Assembly: GCF_009671205.1 (NCBI RefSeq)
Contig: NZ_CP045309.1
Location: forward strand, 5,846,001-5,910,000
Direction of reading: 5' to 3'
From: Micromonospora terminaliae
Lineage (GTDB): Bacteria > Actinomycetota > Actinomycetes > Mycobacteriales > Micromonosporaceae
DNA length: 64,000 nucleotides
The position numbers were made by a program, and so were the translations under genes. The notes beneath the pieces are model-generated. The model was given only the letters and a program-made list of their open reading frames with translations. It ran no database searches and was not told the DNA's origin. Shown here piece after piece: positions 9,492 to 18,366 of this stretch. Within the stretch, counting starts at the first letter, position 1. Each line of letters starts with the position of its first letter.

Positions 9492-10339
9492 TGGGCGAGA
9501 CCTTCCGCCAGCTCGCCGAGTCCGGCCCGCTGCTGCTGGCCGTCGGCGCCGCGGCGCTCGCCGGGCTGGTCAGCTTCCTGTCCCCGTGCGTCCTGCCGCT
9601 GATGCCCGGCTACCTGTCGTACGTCACCGGGCTGGCCGGCGCGGACCTGGAGGGCCGGACTGCACGGAAGGACCCGGTCGAGGACAGGCCCCAGGTCAAC
9701 CCCTCCGGCGGCGCGGGGGTCGCCCTGGCGGCGCCACCGGCCACCCGGTCGGCGGTCGCCGTCAAGGGGCGGGTGCTGGCCGGGACGATGCTCTTCATCG
9801 CCGGCTTCACCGCCGTGTTCGTCGCGACCGCGATCCTCTTCTCCAGCGTCGGCAGGCTCTTCTTCCAGTACGAGCGCACGTTGGAGATCGTCATCGGCGC
9901 CCTGGTCGTCGTGCTCGGCCTCGGCTACCTGGGCGTGATCCCCGGGCTGCAGCGCGAGTTCCGCATCCGGCGGCTCCCCGCCGCCGGGCTGCTCGGCGCC
10001 CCGGTGCTCGGCGCGGTCTTCGCGCTGAGCTGGCTGCCGTGCACCGGCCCGACCCTCGGGGCCGTGCTCGGCATGGCCACCGTCGACGGGCGGACCGACC
10101 GGGCCGTGCTGCTCGCCGTGGCGTACTGCCTCGGGCTGGGGGTACCGTTCGTCGTCTTCGGGCTGGGCTTCCACCGCCTGCTCGGGGTGTTCCGCGCCGT
10201 CCGGCGCAACAGCCGCTGGGTGACCCGGATCGGCGGTGCGCTCTTGATCCTGATCGGCGTGGCGCTGGTCACCGGCGGCTGGCAGGACTTCGTGATCTGG
10301 CTGCAGACGCACGTGGGCGTGGGCGAGGTGAGCATCTGA
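9491..10339 (+). CDS. ccdA: CcdA-type membrane thiol reductant transporter
   Basis: 282 residues with six or more membrane segments. The redox cysteines are Cys 33 in FLSPCVLPLMPG and Cys 184 in SWLPCTGPT, the two conserved CcdA/DsbD positions. An extra hydrophilic loop (about 50-92) separates the first segments. It carries electrons from cytosolic thioredoxin to the TlpA-like lipoprotein encoded just upstream. ATG overlaps the previous stop. Confidence 0.95.
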   Translation: MGETFRQLAESGPLLLAVGAAALAGLVSFLSPCVLPLMPGYLSYVTGLAGADLEGRTARKDPVEDRPQVNPSGGAGVALAAPPATRSAVAVKGRVLAGTMLFIAGFTAVFVATAILFSSVGRLFFQYERTLEIVIGALVVVLGLGYLGVIPGLQREFRIRRLPAAGLLGAPVLGAVFALSWLPCTGPTLGAVLGMATVDGRTDRAVLLAVAYCLGLGVPFVVFGLGFHRLLGVFRAVRRNSRWVTRIGGALLILIGVALVTGGWQDFVIWLQTHVGVGEVSI

Positions 10340-11961
10340 TGACGACCGTGGACGACCGGCCGGCCGCGCCGCCCGCCGGCGCGCCCCGGCGACGGGTCAA
10401 CCCCGTGCTGGCCCTGCTGCGCAACTCGTGGCGGCAGCTCACCAGCATGCGTACGGCGCTGATCCTGCTCTTCCTGCTGGCCATCGCCGCCATCCCCGGC
10501 TCGGTCCTGCCGCAGCGCGGGGTCAGCCCCGAGAAGGTCAACCAGTACTTCGTCGACCACCCCGACCTGGCGCCCCGGCTCCAGCAGCTCGGCATGTTCG
10601 AGGTGTTCGGCTCGGTCTGGTTCTCCGCCATCTACCTGCTGCTGTTCACCTCGCTGATCGGCTGCATCCTGCCCCGGGCCCGCGACCACGTCCGCGCGCT
10701 GCGGATGCGGCCGCCCGCCGCTCCCAAGCGGCTGGAGCGGCTGCCCCAGCACGCGGTGCTGGAGGCCCCGGCCGCCGCCGACCCGGAGGCCATCGCGGCG
10801 GTGCTGCGCCGCCGCCGCTGGCGGGTCACCGTCCGCGGCAACGAGGTCTCCGCCGAGAAGGGCTACCTCAAGGAGACCGGCAACCTGCTCTTCCACGTCT
10901 CGCTGGTCGCCGTCCTGCTCGGGGTCGCGACCGGGTCGTGGTACGGCTGGCACGGCAACAAGCTGCTCACGGCCGGCGCGGACAACGCCTTCTGCAACAG
11001 CAGGCAGCAGTACGCGGAGGCGACGCTCGGCCCGCGGGTGGACAGCGCCGACCTGCCGCCGTTCTGCCTCACCCTGGACCGGTTCGACGCGCGGTACCTG
11101 TCGAGCGGGCAGCCGTCGCGCTACGCGGCCACCGTCACGGTCGACCACCTCGACGGCCGGCCGGTGCGGGCCGAGAGCTTCTCGGTCAACTCACCGCTGC
11201 GGCTCGGCTCGGCCAACGTCTACCTGCTCGGCCACGGTTACGCGCCCGTCCTCCGGTACACCGACCGGTACGGCCGCAGCCAGACCAGCGACGAGCCGTT
11301 TCTGACCACCGGCGACGCCACCGTCACGGAGGAGGGCGTCGCCGCCTTCCCGGACGCGAACGTCGACCCGAAGACCCGCACCCGCGCCCCGGACCAGCAG
11401 GTCGCGTTCGACGGCATCTACATGCCCACCACGCCGGACGAGGGGCCGTTCAACCGCTCGACCTGGCCGGAGGAGCGCAACCCGGGGATCTTCCTGGTCG
11501 CGTACCGGGGCAACCTCGGTCTGGACGCGGGAATCCCCGGCTCGGTCTACAAGCTCGACCAGCGGCAGATCGACAACGGCAAGCTCAAGCAGGTCGGCGA
11601 GAAGCTGCTGCGCCCCGGCGAGAAGTGGACCCTCGACGACGGCAGCACGCTCGAGTTCGTGGGCACGAAGCCCTACGTCAACATCTCGGTGCGGTACGCC
11701 CCCGGTCAGACGCTGCTGCTGGTCGCCTGCGTGACGCTGCTGCTCGGGCTCATGGGCTCGCTCTTCGCCCGGCGGCGACGGGTCTGGTTCCGGGTTTCAC
11801 CCCCGGTGGGTGGATCTCCGACGAGCGGTAGTAGTTTGGTGGAGGCCGGTGGGCTGCCGCGCACCGAGCATCCAGGGTTCGCCGACGAGTTCGCACAGCT
11901 CGTCGCCGCGGTCAGCGACGACGGGCGGGACGACCCGCGGGCGCGAGAAGGAGAAGAGTGA
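10339..11961 (+). CDS. resB: ResB, cytochrome c heme lyase subunit
   Basis: 540 residues. ResB family: membrane segments near residues 35-55, 95-115, about 180-200 and 455-475 surround a large extracytoplasmic domain. Characteristic stretches are WRQLTSMRTALILL and KGYLKETGNLLFHVSL. It forms the system II heme export and ligation complex with the CcsB protein encoded next. A hydrophilic tail of about 60 residues follows the last membrane segment. Confidence 0.96.
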   Translation: MTTVDDRPAAPPAGAPRRRVNPVLALLRNSWRQLTSMRTALILLFLLAIAAIPGSVLPQRGVSPEKVNQYFVDHPDLAPRLQQLGMFEVFGSVWFSAIYLLLFTSLIGCILPRARDHVRALRMRPPAAPKRLERLPQHAVLEAPAAADPEAIAAVLRRRRWRVTVRGNEVSAEKGYLKETGNLLFHVSLVAVLLGVATGSWYGWHGNKLLTAGADNAFCNSRQQYAEATLGPRVDSADLPPFCLTLDRFDARYLSSGQPSRYAATVTVDHLDGRPVRAESFSVNSPLRLGSANVYLLGHGYAPVLRYTDRYGRSQTSDEPFLTTGDATVTEEGVAAFPDANVDPKTRTRAPDQQVAFDGIYMPTTPDEGPFNRSTWPEERNPGIFLVAYRGNLGLDAGIPGSVYKLDQRQIDNGKLKQVGEKLLRPGEKWTLDDGSTLEFVGTKPYVNISVRYAPGQTLLLVACVTLLLGLMGSLFARRRRVWFRVSPPVGGSPTSGSSLVEAGGLPRTEHPGFADEFAQLVAAVSDDGRDDPRAREGEE

Positions 11962-12944
11962 TGTCCGCACTCTCCGACCAGCTGGTCACGTTCGCGATCC
12001 TGGCGTACCTGGTCGCGATGATCAGCCACGCCGTCGAGTACGCCCTGGGTAACGCCCGGAAGGTGCCGGCCGCGGCCCCGGCCCGGGAGCTCGTGGGCGC
12101 CGGTGTGGGCTCCACCGGCGGGACGGTCGAGGAGTCGGCCACCCCGGTCCCGCCGGCCGGCACCCGCGCCGACCGCTCCACCGCGCGGGCCGAGCTGGCC
12201 GGGCGGATCGCCGCCTGGCTCACCGCGCTCGCCGCCGCGCTGCACCTGGGCGCGGTCGTGACCCGGGGCATCGCCGCCGAGCGGATGCCCTGGGGCAACA
12301 TGTACGAGTTCGTGCTGACGGTCACCTGGATCGGGGCGGCGGCCTGGCTCGCGGTGCTCTGGAAGCAGCCGTCGCTGCGCCGGCTCGGGCTCTTCCTGAC
12401 CCTGGTCATGGTGCTGCTGCTGGCGTTCGCCGAGCTGAAGCTCTATGTGCAGGTCGTGCCGCTCATGCCGGCGCTCCAGTCCTACTGGTTCATCATCCAC
12501 GTGTCGACGATCATCTTCGCCTCCGGCATCTTCCTGCTGGGCGTGGTGCCGGCCGTGGCCTACCTCATGCGGGCCGGCTGGGAGCAGGGGAAGCGCAGCT
12601 TCCCGTACACCCTGGCCCGGCGGCTGCCGGCGGCGGCCGGCCTGGAGCGGCTGACCTTCACGCTGCACGCCTTCGCCTTCCCGGTCTTCACCTTCGCGGT
12701 GATCGCCGGTGCGATCTGGGCCGAGGCGGCCTGGGGCCGGGCCTGGGGCTGGGACCCGAAGGAGACCTGGGCGTTCATCTCCTGGGTGGTCTACGCGGGC
12801 TACCTGCACGCCCGGGCCACCCCGAGCGTCAAGCGCAACGTGGCCACCTGGATCTCGGTCGTGGGCTTCCTGACCATGCTCATGAACCTGTTCGGGGTCA
12901 ACTTCTTCTTCACCGGCCTGCACTCCTACGCCGGCGTCAACTGA
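11961..12944 (+). CDS. ccsB: CcsB/ResC, cytochrome c heme lyase subunit
   Basis: 327 residues from the ATG that overlaps the resB stop; a GTG one codon earlier is also possible. Eight or so membrane segments. The heme-handling tryptophan-rich motif is WGRAWGWDPKETW, and conserved His residues are in LTFTLHAFAFP and HLGAVV. With ResB it exports heme and attaches it to CXXCH motifs. A Pro/Ala-rich loop (about 30-70) is a common actinobacterial insertion. Confidence 0.96.
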   Translation: MSALSDQLVTFAILAYLVAMISHAVEYALGNARKVPAAAPARELVGAGVGSTGGTVEESATPVPPAGTRADRSTARAELAGRIAAWLTALAAALHLGAVVTRGIAAERMPWGNMYEFVLTVTWIGAAAWLAVLWKQPSLRRLGLFLTLVMVLLLAFAELKLYVQVVPLMPALQSYWFIIHVSTIIFASGIFLLGVVPAVAYLMRAGWEQGKRSFPYTLARRLPAAAGLERLTFTLHAFAFPVFTFAVIAGAIWAEAAWGRAWGWDPKETWAFISWVVYAGYLHARATPSVKRNVATWISVVGFLTMLMNLFGVNFFFTGLHSYAGVN

Positions 12945-12956
12945 GCCGTCCGCGCT

Positions 12957-12988
12957 GACCGCCGGGAGCCGCGTGGCTCCCGGCGGTC
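12957..12988. terminator. Strong hairpin after ccsB
   Basis: GACCGCCGGGAGCC, loop GCGT, GGCTCCCGGCGGTC: a perfect 14-bp stem. It lies between ccsB (+) and the convergent gene ending at 13001 (-), so it probably ends both transcripts. No T-run. Confidence 0.85.
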
Positions 12989-13000
12989 GCGGTTTCCGGG

Positions 13001-14368
13001 TCAGCTCAGGGTCACCGGTGCGGCGTCGTTGGCCGGGTGGTCATCCACCCGGGGGAAGTTGTCCGCGCGACGGACCTCGCCGGGCGCACCGAGCGGGCCG
13101 TCAACTCGCAGGTCGAAGTCGAGGAGCCAGGTCTCGCCCGCTGGGAAGACCCCACCGGGCCTGGTGCAGTACCAGCCGCTCGGCACCGACTCCTCGGTGG
13201 CCTCCTCGTCGCCCCCGATCGGCCAGCAGGCCGACGGGGACCTGGTCACCGCCGTGCCGGCTGGCGGCGTGAAGACGAGCCGCGCCGCGCTGTCACCGGA
13301 GACCGTGCCGTCCGGCACGCCGGGGCCGTCGTTGCGCAGGCCGACCTGGACCTGGACGCTGTCGCCGGGTACACCGGTGGCCGCCGCCCCCAGGGCGACG
13401 ACGTCGTACGCCCCGTGGATCGCCCGCAGGAAGTACTGGCCGGACGGAGACTGGTGCTCGGGGCCGATCACGTCCACCGGGTCGCCGACCTGGCGCAGCC
13501 GCAGCGGCTGGTCGGCCTGCCGCTTGCCGAACGTCACGCCGGTGGGCAGTGGCCCCGCCGTGGCGGTGGGCGCCACGCTCTGCATGATCCGCTTGTCGCC
13601 GATCGCCTCCGGCCCGACCGTGGTGGCGAACCCGCCCGGCACCTCGTAGCGGCGGCCGGGGGCGAGCTGGTCGGTGACGGTGCAGACGACGATGGTGCTC
13701 AGTTGGTCGCCGGCGCCGTACCGACAGTTCCGGTAGGCGGCGGGTTCCAGCCCTACCGGGAAGCGCAGGGTGATGCGCAGGCCGTCCACGGCCTGGTCGC
13801 CGGAGCTCACCAACGCCACCGGCATGGCCAGCCGGTCGCCGGTGCCGGCGTTGTCGACGTACCGGTCGACCAGGTCGATCGCGTCCGGTCCGGCGTGCAC
13901 CGTCACCGTCGCCTGCTGTGCCCAGCCGTCGAGGCCGTCGGCCAGGGTGGTGTAGCCGATGGCGCCGCTGGCTCCGTCGGCGGCTCCCGGGGCGGCACGG
14001 AGCACGATCGGCATCGTTCCGTTGACCGTGCCCCACTCGTCCGTGGTGGCGTCCGGGGGCATCGGGCAGGTGACCGAGTCGGCGTCGCTGACGCACCAGT
14101 CCGGGAAGGTGGCGGTGGCGACGCCGGCCAGGCCGGACAGGTCGAACGTGGTCCGCGGGTGGAGGGCGTCGGTGCTGCTGCTGATGGAGAGGGCGGCGGT
14201 GCGGGCGGGTGCGCCGGCCGTGCCGACGACGGTGTCGCCGAGCCAGCCGCTCACCCAGCCAGGGCCGGTGTCGGCCGACGCAGGGGTGGGCAGGGCGGTG
14301 ACCGCGCCCAGGGTGGCCATCGCGACGGCGCCGGCCTGGATCGCGCGAGAAGCGCGCAGTGGTCTCAT
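13001..14368 (-). CDS. Secreted beta-rich protein, function unknown
   Basis: 455 residues. Signal peptide with cleavage near ASA-D (about residue 32), then a Gly/Thr/Val-rich extracellular protein. Segments such as VQVQVGLRNDGPGVPDGT resemble DUF11/CARDB-like sandwich domains, seen also in the LPXTG protein at 59752. Four to six cysteines could form disulfides. There is no C-terminal anchor or membrane segment, so it is released or held non-covalently. The start has GAGGAG six bases upstream. Confidence 0.8.
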   Translation of the reverse strand: MRPLRASRAIQAGAVAMATLGAVTALPTPASADTGPGWVSGWLGDTVVGTAGAPARTAALSISSSTDALHPRTTFDLSGLAGVATATFPDWCVSDADSVTCPMPPDATTDEWGTVNGTMPIVLRAAPGAADGASGAIGYTTLADGLDGWAQQATVTVHAGPDAIDLVDRYVDNAGTGDRLAMPVALVSSGDQAVDGLRITLRFPVGLEPAAYRNCRYGAGDQLSTIVVCTVTDQLAPGRRYEVPGGFATTVGPEAIGDKRIMQSVAPTATAGPLPTGVTFGKRQADQPLRLRQVGDPVDVIGPEHQSPSGQYFLRAIHGAYDVVALGAAATGVPGDSVQVQVGLRNDGPGVPDGTVSGDSAARLVFTPPAGTAVTRSPSACWPIGGDEEATEESVPSGWYCTRPGGVFPAGETWLLDFDLRVDGPLGAPGEVRRADNFPRVDDHPANDAAPVTLS

Positions 14369-14459
14369 CGAACTCCTCGAAGGACGGTGGGCCGTCCGGG
14401 CTGGTCGGCCGGACGGCGCGCTGATCCTACGGAGATGAGCCGACGGAAGCTGCCCGGCT

Positions 14460-14651
14460 CTACGGTCTTCGCCGGCCCAGCAGGTCGACGACCCGGAGGG
14501 TCACCTGGTACGCCACCTCCGGCAGGTCGGCCAGGTCGAGGCGGTCGGCCCGCAACGCGAACTGAGCGTGCAGCTCGCGGGCCACCGCGTCCCGGATCTC
14601 GGCCTGCAAGGGGCTGAGCCCGTCCGGATCACCCACCACGTACGCGTCCAT
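14460..14651 (-). CDS. Small conserved-looking protein, function unknown
   Basis: 63 residues beginning MDAYVVGDPDGLSPLQAEIRD. It is mostly helical and acidic with a basic C-terminus (LLGRRRP). Codon usage has the GC-rich third positions of neighbouring genes. No domain recognised. It lies between the secreted protein gene and the ATPase operator, reading away from the latter. Confidence 0.6.
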   Translation of the reverse strand: MDAYVVGDPDGLSPLQAEIRDAVARELHAQFALRADRLDLADLPEVAYQVTLRVVDLLGRRRP

Positions 14652-14698
14652 TCGCTCATCGTGGCAGAACGGCGCGGCACTGAGCGGGACCGCAAAAT

Positions 14699-14731
14699 GT
14701 AGGACTACACTTCTAAGAAATGTAGTTCTAC
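14699..14731. promoter_or_regulatory. 33-bp near-perfect palindrome before ATPase gene
   Basis: Sixteen-base arms around a single central A. Fourteen of sixteen pairs are Watson-Crick, one is G:T and one is C:A. The outer parts are themselves palindromes: GTAG-GA-CTAC (14699-14708) and GTAG-TT-CTAC (14722-14731), with centres 23 bp apart; the middle is TTCTAAGAA. It is an AT-rich island in GC-rich DNA, 16 bases before the GTG of the ATPase. Best read as an operator for a dimer or pair of dimers. Confidence 0.7.
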
Positions 14732-14747
14732 GAGATGCGGTGGCGAT

Positions 14748-16229
14748 GTGGCGCTTCCGGTAAAGCCGACGGAGATCTTCGATCGGGACGTCGAGTGGGG
14801 CGAACTGGCCCGGTTCGTCGCAGATGAACGGCCCGGTGCCACCCTCGGCGTGGTCAGCGGACGCTGGCGTCAAGGCAAGACGCTGTTGCTGTACGAGCTG
14901 GCGCGGGTCAGCGGCGGCTTCTACTTCGGCGCCACCGAGGCGACGGAGACCGAGTCGCTCCGCCGCCTGGGGGGCGCGCTGGGCGCGCACACGGGCGCTC
15001 CCGGTCCGGTCCACCTCGCCGACTGGGGTGCCGCCATCGACGCCCTGCTCGCACTGGGGCGGGACCGCCCGGTGACTGTCGTTCTGGACGAGTTTCCGTA
15101 CCTCGTGCGCGCTGCAAGGGACCTGCCCTCGATCATCCAGCACGCGCTGACCCCAGGGCGCCCGGAGCGCACGGAGTCCCGCACGCGGCTGCTGCTGTGC
15201 GGGTCGGCGCTCTCCTTCATGGGTGGCCTGCTCGCCGGATCGGCGCCGCTGCGCGGGCGCGCCGGGTTGGAACTGCCGGTACAGCCTCTGGACTATCGGG
15301 CCGCCGCCGCCTTCTGGCAGATCGAGGATCCCCGGCTGGCGGTCCGGGTCTTCGCCATCGTCGGCGGCACCCCCGCGTACCGCCGGGAGTACGTCCAGGA
15401 CGACGCGCCCGCCGGCCCGGACGACTTCGACGACTGGGTCGTGCGGGCGGTGCTGAATCCAGCCCGTCCGCTGTTCCGCGAGGCTCGCTATCTGCTGGCC
15501 GAGGATCCAGACCTCCGGGACACCGCGCTGTATCACTCCGTCCTCGCCGCCGTCGCCGAGGGCAACGCCAGCCGCGGTGGCATCGCGGGCTACATCGGGC
15601 GGAAGGCCAACGATCTGCAGCACCCGCTGACCGTGCTGGAGGACGCTGGCCTGTTGCTGCGGGAACCTGATCCGCTCCGGAGCGGCCGCAGCAGCTACCG
15701 GATCACCGAACCGCTGATCACCTTCTACCAGGCGATCATGCGACCGGCCTGGACGGCGCTCGAGCAGCGCCGGGGCGCGGATGTCTGGCGCCGGTCCCAG
15801 CGCCGGTACGCCAGCGCTGTCCTCGGGCCCCGCTTCGAGGAGATCGTCCGGCAGTGGGCCGTGCGCTTCGCCGATCCCGACACTCTCAGTGGGCTCGTCG
15901 CGGAGGCGAGCGCTGCCACGCTCACCGACCCGGCAAGCCGGACCAGCCACGAACTCGACCTGGTCGCCCTCGGCGAACCACCGCTGGGGGACGGGCCGCG
16001 CCCGTTGCTCGCGATCGGTGAGGTCAAGTGGGGAAGGCAGCTGGGGAGGGCGGATCTGGAGCGGTTGGAGCGGATCAGGGAGCTGCTCGTCCGGCGGCCG
16101 GGATTCGACACGACTGACACCAGGTTGCTGCTGGCGAGCGGCCAGGGCTTCACCGAGGGGCTCGGCGAGACGGCATCGGCCCGGGCGGATGTGGTCCTGC
16201 TGGATCCCTCCCGCCTCTACGGCGACTGA
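14748..16229 (+). CDS. AAA ATPase with winged helix and DUF234-like PD-(D/E)XK domain
   Basis: 493 residues. Walker A is SGRWRQGKT (Lys 44); Walker B is TVVLDEFPYL (Asp 114, Glu 115). A winged-helix region is at about 262-320 (NASRGGIAGYIGRKANDLQHPL). The C-terminal domain (about 355-470) shows the nuclease-like pair HELDLVAL (Asp 404) and IGEVKWG (Glu 425, Lys 427). This matches the archaeal-type ATPase/DUF234 family, whose roles are mostly unknown. It stands alone between unrelated genes behind a 33-bp palindrome, which suggests a laterally acquired, tightly controlled unit (inference). GTG start; an out-of-frame ATG lies two bases before it. Confidence 0.88.
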   Translation: MALPVKPTEIFDRDVEWGELARFVADERPGATLGVVSGRWRQGKTLLLYELARVSGGFYFGATEATETESLRRLGGALGAHTGAPGPVHLADWGAAIDALLALGRDRPVTVVLDEFPYLVRAARDLPSIIQHALTPGRPERTESRTRLLLCGSALSFMGGLLAGSAPLRGRAGLELPVQPLDYRAAAAFWQIEDPRLAVRVFAIVGGTPAYRREYVQDDAPAGPDDFDDWVVRAVLNPARPLFREARYLLAEDPDLRDTALYHSVLAAVAEGNASRGGIAGYIGRKANDLQHPLTVLEDAGLLLREPDPLRSGRSSYRITEPLITFYQAIMRPAWTALEQRRGADVWRRSQRRYASAVLGPRFEEIVRQWAVRFADPDTLSGLVAEASAATLTDPASRTSHELDLVALGEPPLGDGPRPLLAIGEVKWGRQLGRADLERLERIRELLVRRPGFDTTDTRLLLASGQGFTEGLGETASARADVVLLDPSRLYGD

Positions 16230-16235
16230 GGCAAT

Positions 16236-16706
16236 TCACCCGCCGAACCAGCCGGGGACGTCGAGGCGGAAGACGTCGGACGGGACCATCCGGCGCAGGT
16301 CGTCCTCGATGGCCGCGACCCGGCCCGCGCCCAGGGTCGCCGCCCAGCGGTCGCGCAGTTCGTCGAAGACGACCACCGAGCGGCGCAGCCCGTCGTGGCC
16401 CTTCGCCGTCATCCGGACCAGCTTGCGCCGGGCGTCGGCGGGGTCGTCGGCGCGTTCCAGGTAGCCGAGCGCGACCAGCCGGTCCACCGTCTTGCCGGCC
16501 GCCTGCTTCGAGACGCCCAGGCGCTGGCCCAGGTCGGAGGCGGTGGTGCCGGCGTTGCCGACGGCCTGGAGCACGAAGCCGTGTGCCGGCCGCAGCTCGG
16601 GGTGCCCCTGCCGGGCCAGTTCGGCGTGCAGGTCGTCGATGAGCGTGCGGAAGCCGGCGAGCAGGAGCAGTGGGAGCACGAAGCCCGGGCGGTCAGGCGT
16701 TGCCAT
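16236..16706 (-). CDS. MarR-family transcriptional regulator
   Basis: 156 residues from the ATG (MATPDRPGF); a TTG three codons upstream is less likely because GGGGTT is spaced for the ATG. The winged helix is at about 50-110 with TASDLGQRLGVSKQAAGKTV and the wing DDPADARRKLVRMT. Divergent from the AhpD-like gene at 16771, with a palindrome between them. Probably represses that gene in response to oxidant or a phenolic ligand (inference). Confidence 0.92.
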   Translation of the reverse strand: MATPDRPGFVLPLLLLAGFRTLIDDLHAELARQGHPELRPAHGFVLQAVGNAGTTASDLGQRLGVSKQAAGKTVDRLVALGYLERADDPADARRKLVRMTAKGHDGLRRSVVVFDELRDRWAATLGAGRVAAIEDDLRRMVPSDVFRLDVPGWFGG

Positions 16707-16731
16707 GTTCGACAACCCCGTTTACTATTTC

Positions 16732-16746
16732 GTCAACCACGTTGAC
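16732..16746. promoter_or_regulatory. MarR-type operator GTCAAC-CAC-GTTGAC
   Basis: A perfect 6-bp inverted repeat with a 3-base centre, in an AT-richer 64-bp divergent region between the MarR regulator (-) and AhpD-like gene (+). Size and position suit a MarR dimer. Confidence 0.7.
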
Positions 16747-16770
16747 TATCGTACGTGAGGGGTACCCGTC

Positions 16771-17331
16771 ATGTCCCGTCCGGTCTTCACCGCCCACACG
16801 CCCGACACCGCGCCCGCCGCCGCCCGGCCGACGATGGCCACGGTCCACCGCAAGCTCGGCCACCTGCCCGGCGCGGTGGCCCTCATGGCCGAGTCGCCCG
16901 AACTGCTCAAGGGCTTCCTCACCGCCAACGCCGTCTTCGAATCCACCGACCTCGACCCGGTCGCCCGGGAGGTCGTGGTGCTGACCGTGGCCACCCGCAA
17001 CGAGTGCCACCTCTGCGTGGCCATGCACACCGCGACGCTCACCCGGCACGGCGCCGCGCCCGAGCTGATCGAGGCGCTGCGGGCCGGCGCCGCCCTGCCC
17101 GACCCGCGCCTGGAGGCGCTGCGCCGGTTCACCGTCGCCGTCCTCGACCACCGGGGCGCGGTTCCGGACGGCGACCTGGACGCCTTCCTGGCCGGCGGCT
17201 GGCAGCCCCGGCACGCGCTGGACGTGGTGCTCGGCGTCGGCACGTACACGATCTCGACCTTCGCCAACCGGCTCACCGACGCCCCGCTCGACCCGCCGCT
17301 GGCCGCGTACGCCTGGTCCCCGGCCTCCTGA
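16771..17331 (+). CDS. AhpD-like carboxymuconolactone decarboxylase family protein
   Basis: 186 residues. The catalytic pattern is NECHLCVAMH: Glu 78, Cys 79, Cys 82 and His 86, the E-CxxC-xxxH arrangement of peroxidatic AhpD proteins. Likely a cytosolic thiol peroxidase or disulfide reductase. GAGGGG lies upstream of the ATG. The divergent MarR gene and shared operator suggest induction by oxidative or chemical stress. Confidence 0.92.
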   Translation: MSRPVFTAHTPDTAPAAARPTMATVHRKLGHLPGAVALMAESPELLKGFLTANAVFESTDLDPVAREVVVLTVATRNECHLCVAMHTATLTRHGAAPELIEALRAGAALPDPRLEALRRFTVAVLDHRGAVPDGDLDAFLAGGWQPRHALDVVLGVGTYTISTFANRLTDAPLDPPLAAYAWSPAS

Positions 17332-17340
17332 CCGGCGGCC

Positions 17341-18213
17341 TCAGTTCCGCAGGAACGGCAGCAGCAGGTCCGCCAGATCGGCCGGCCGCTCCTCGAAGAG
17401 CCAGTGGCCGCACTCCTCCACCACCTCGCCGGTGACCGTGTCGGCGTACCGCCGGACCTGCTCGGCCACCTGCTCACCGAGGCTGGCCCGGGCACCGACG
17501 GCGAGGACCGGCATCGGCAGCTTCGTCGCTCGGTACGCGGCGTTGTCCGCCACGTCCTGTCCGAACGCCCGGAAGTAGGCGAAGCTCGCCCAGAGGTGGG
17601 CCGGGTCCCGCAGGTGCCGGGCGTACTCCGCCGTCTCCTCCGGACCGATGCTGCCCTTGTTGACCATGATCGAGTCGGTGAACCGATCCACCCAGAGCGG
17701 TTCCCGGCCGGTGACGAGTTGCTCCGGCAGGCCGTTGGTCAGATTGAAGAAGCCGAAGTTCCACACGGCCGGGCCGGCGGCGGTGAGGGCCGGAATCGTG
17801 TAGATGCTCTCGTCGGGGATCGGCGCCTCGGTGAGCGCCAGCCGGGACACCCGGTCGGGATGGGCGGCGGCGTAGGCGTAGGCGACCATCGTGCCGAGGT
17901 CGTGACCGACCAGGCGGATGTCCTCGGCCAGGCCGAGCCCGGTCAGCAGCCCGTGCAGGTCGGCGGCGACGGTCTTCTTGTCGTAGCCGTCGGTCGGGGC
18001 GTCGCTGTCGCCGAAGCCGCGCAGGTCGGGCGCGACCACCTCGAACGACTCGGCGAGCACCGGCAGCAGGTGCCGCCACATCCGCCAGCACTGCGGGTAG
18101 CCGTGGAGCAGCACCAGGGTGGGCCCGCTGCCCCCGCGGACGTGGTTGATCGTGACGTCACCGACCCGGGTCCGCTGCTCGGTGAACCCTGCCGGGACCC
18201 GTCCGTCGCCCAT
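17341..18213 (-). CDS. Alpha/beta hydrolase, epoxide hydrolase-like
   Basis: 290 residues starting MGDGRVPAGF, chosen because GAGAGGGGG lies six bases upstream. The oxyanion segment is HGYPQ (37-41). The nucleophile is Asp 105 in GHDLGT, which points to epoxide hydrolase or haloalkane dehalogenase chemistry rather than a serine esterase; the catalytic His is about 270 in CGHWLFEE. Substrate unknown. It converges on the AhpD-like gene with nine bases between stops. Confidence 0.9.
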   Translation of the reverse strand: MGDGRVPAGFTEQRTRVGDVTINHVRGGSGPTLVLLHGYPQCWRMWRHLLPVLAESFEVVAPDLRGFGDSDAPTDGYDKKTVAADLHGLLTGLGLAEDIRLVGHDLGTMVAYAYAAAHPDRVSRLALTEAPIPDESIYTIPALTAAGPAVWNFGFFNLTNGLPEQLVTGREPLWVDRFTDSIMVNKGSIGPEETAEYARHLRDPAHLWASFAYFRAFGQDVADNAAYRATKLPMPVLAVGARASLGEQVAEQVRRYADTVTGEVVEECGHWLFEERPADLADLLLPFLRN

Positions 18214-18366
18214 CGACGCCCCCTCTCGTCCGGCGGCTCGACTACCCGCTGAGCGGGGAGCCATGCCGGGCCGCCGACCGCGCCGGGTGCGCTCGCCCGA
18301 CGCCACGGCTCAGCTCACACCACCCGGCTTGGACGCTGAGAACACCGGTGCGGGAGACTGGCGGGC

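Noticed and set aside
14699..14731. BlaI/MecI-type operator (TACA-NN-TGTA)
   Set aside because: Parts of the palindrome look similar, but the spacing and central TTCTAAGAA do not fit, and no BlaI-like gene is adjacent.
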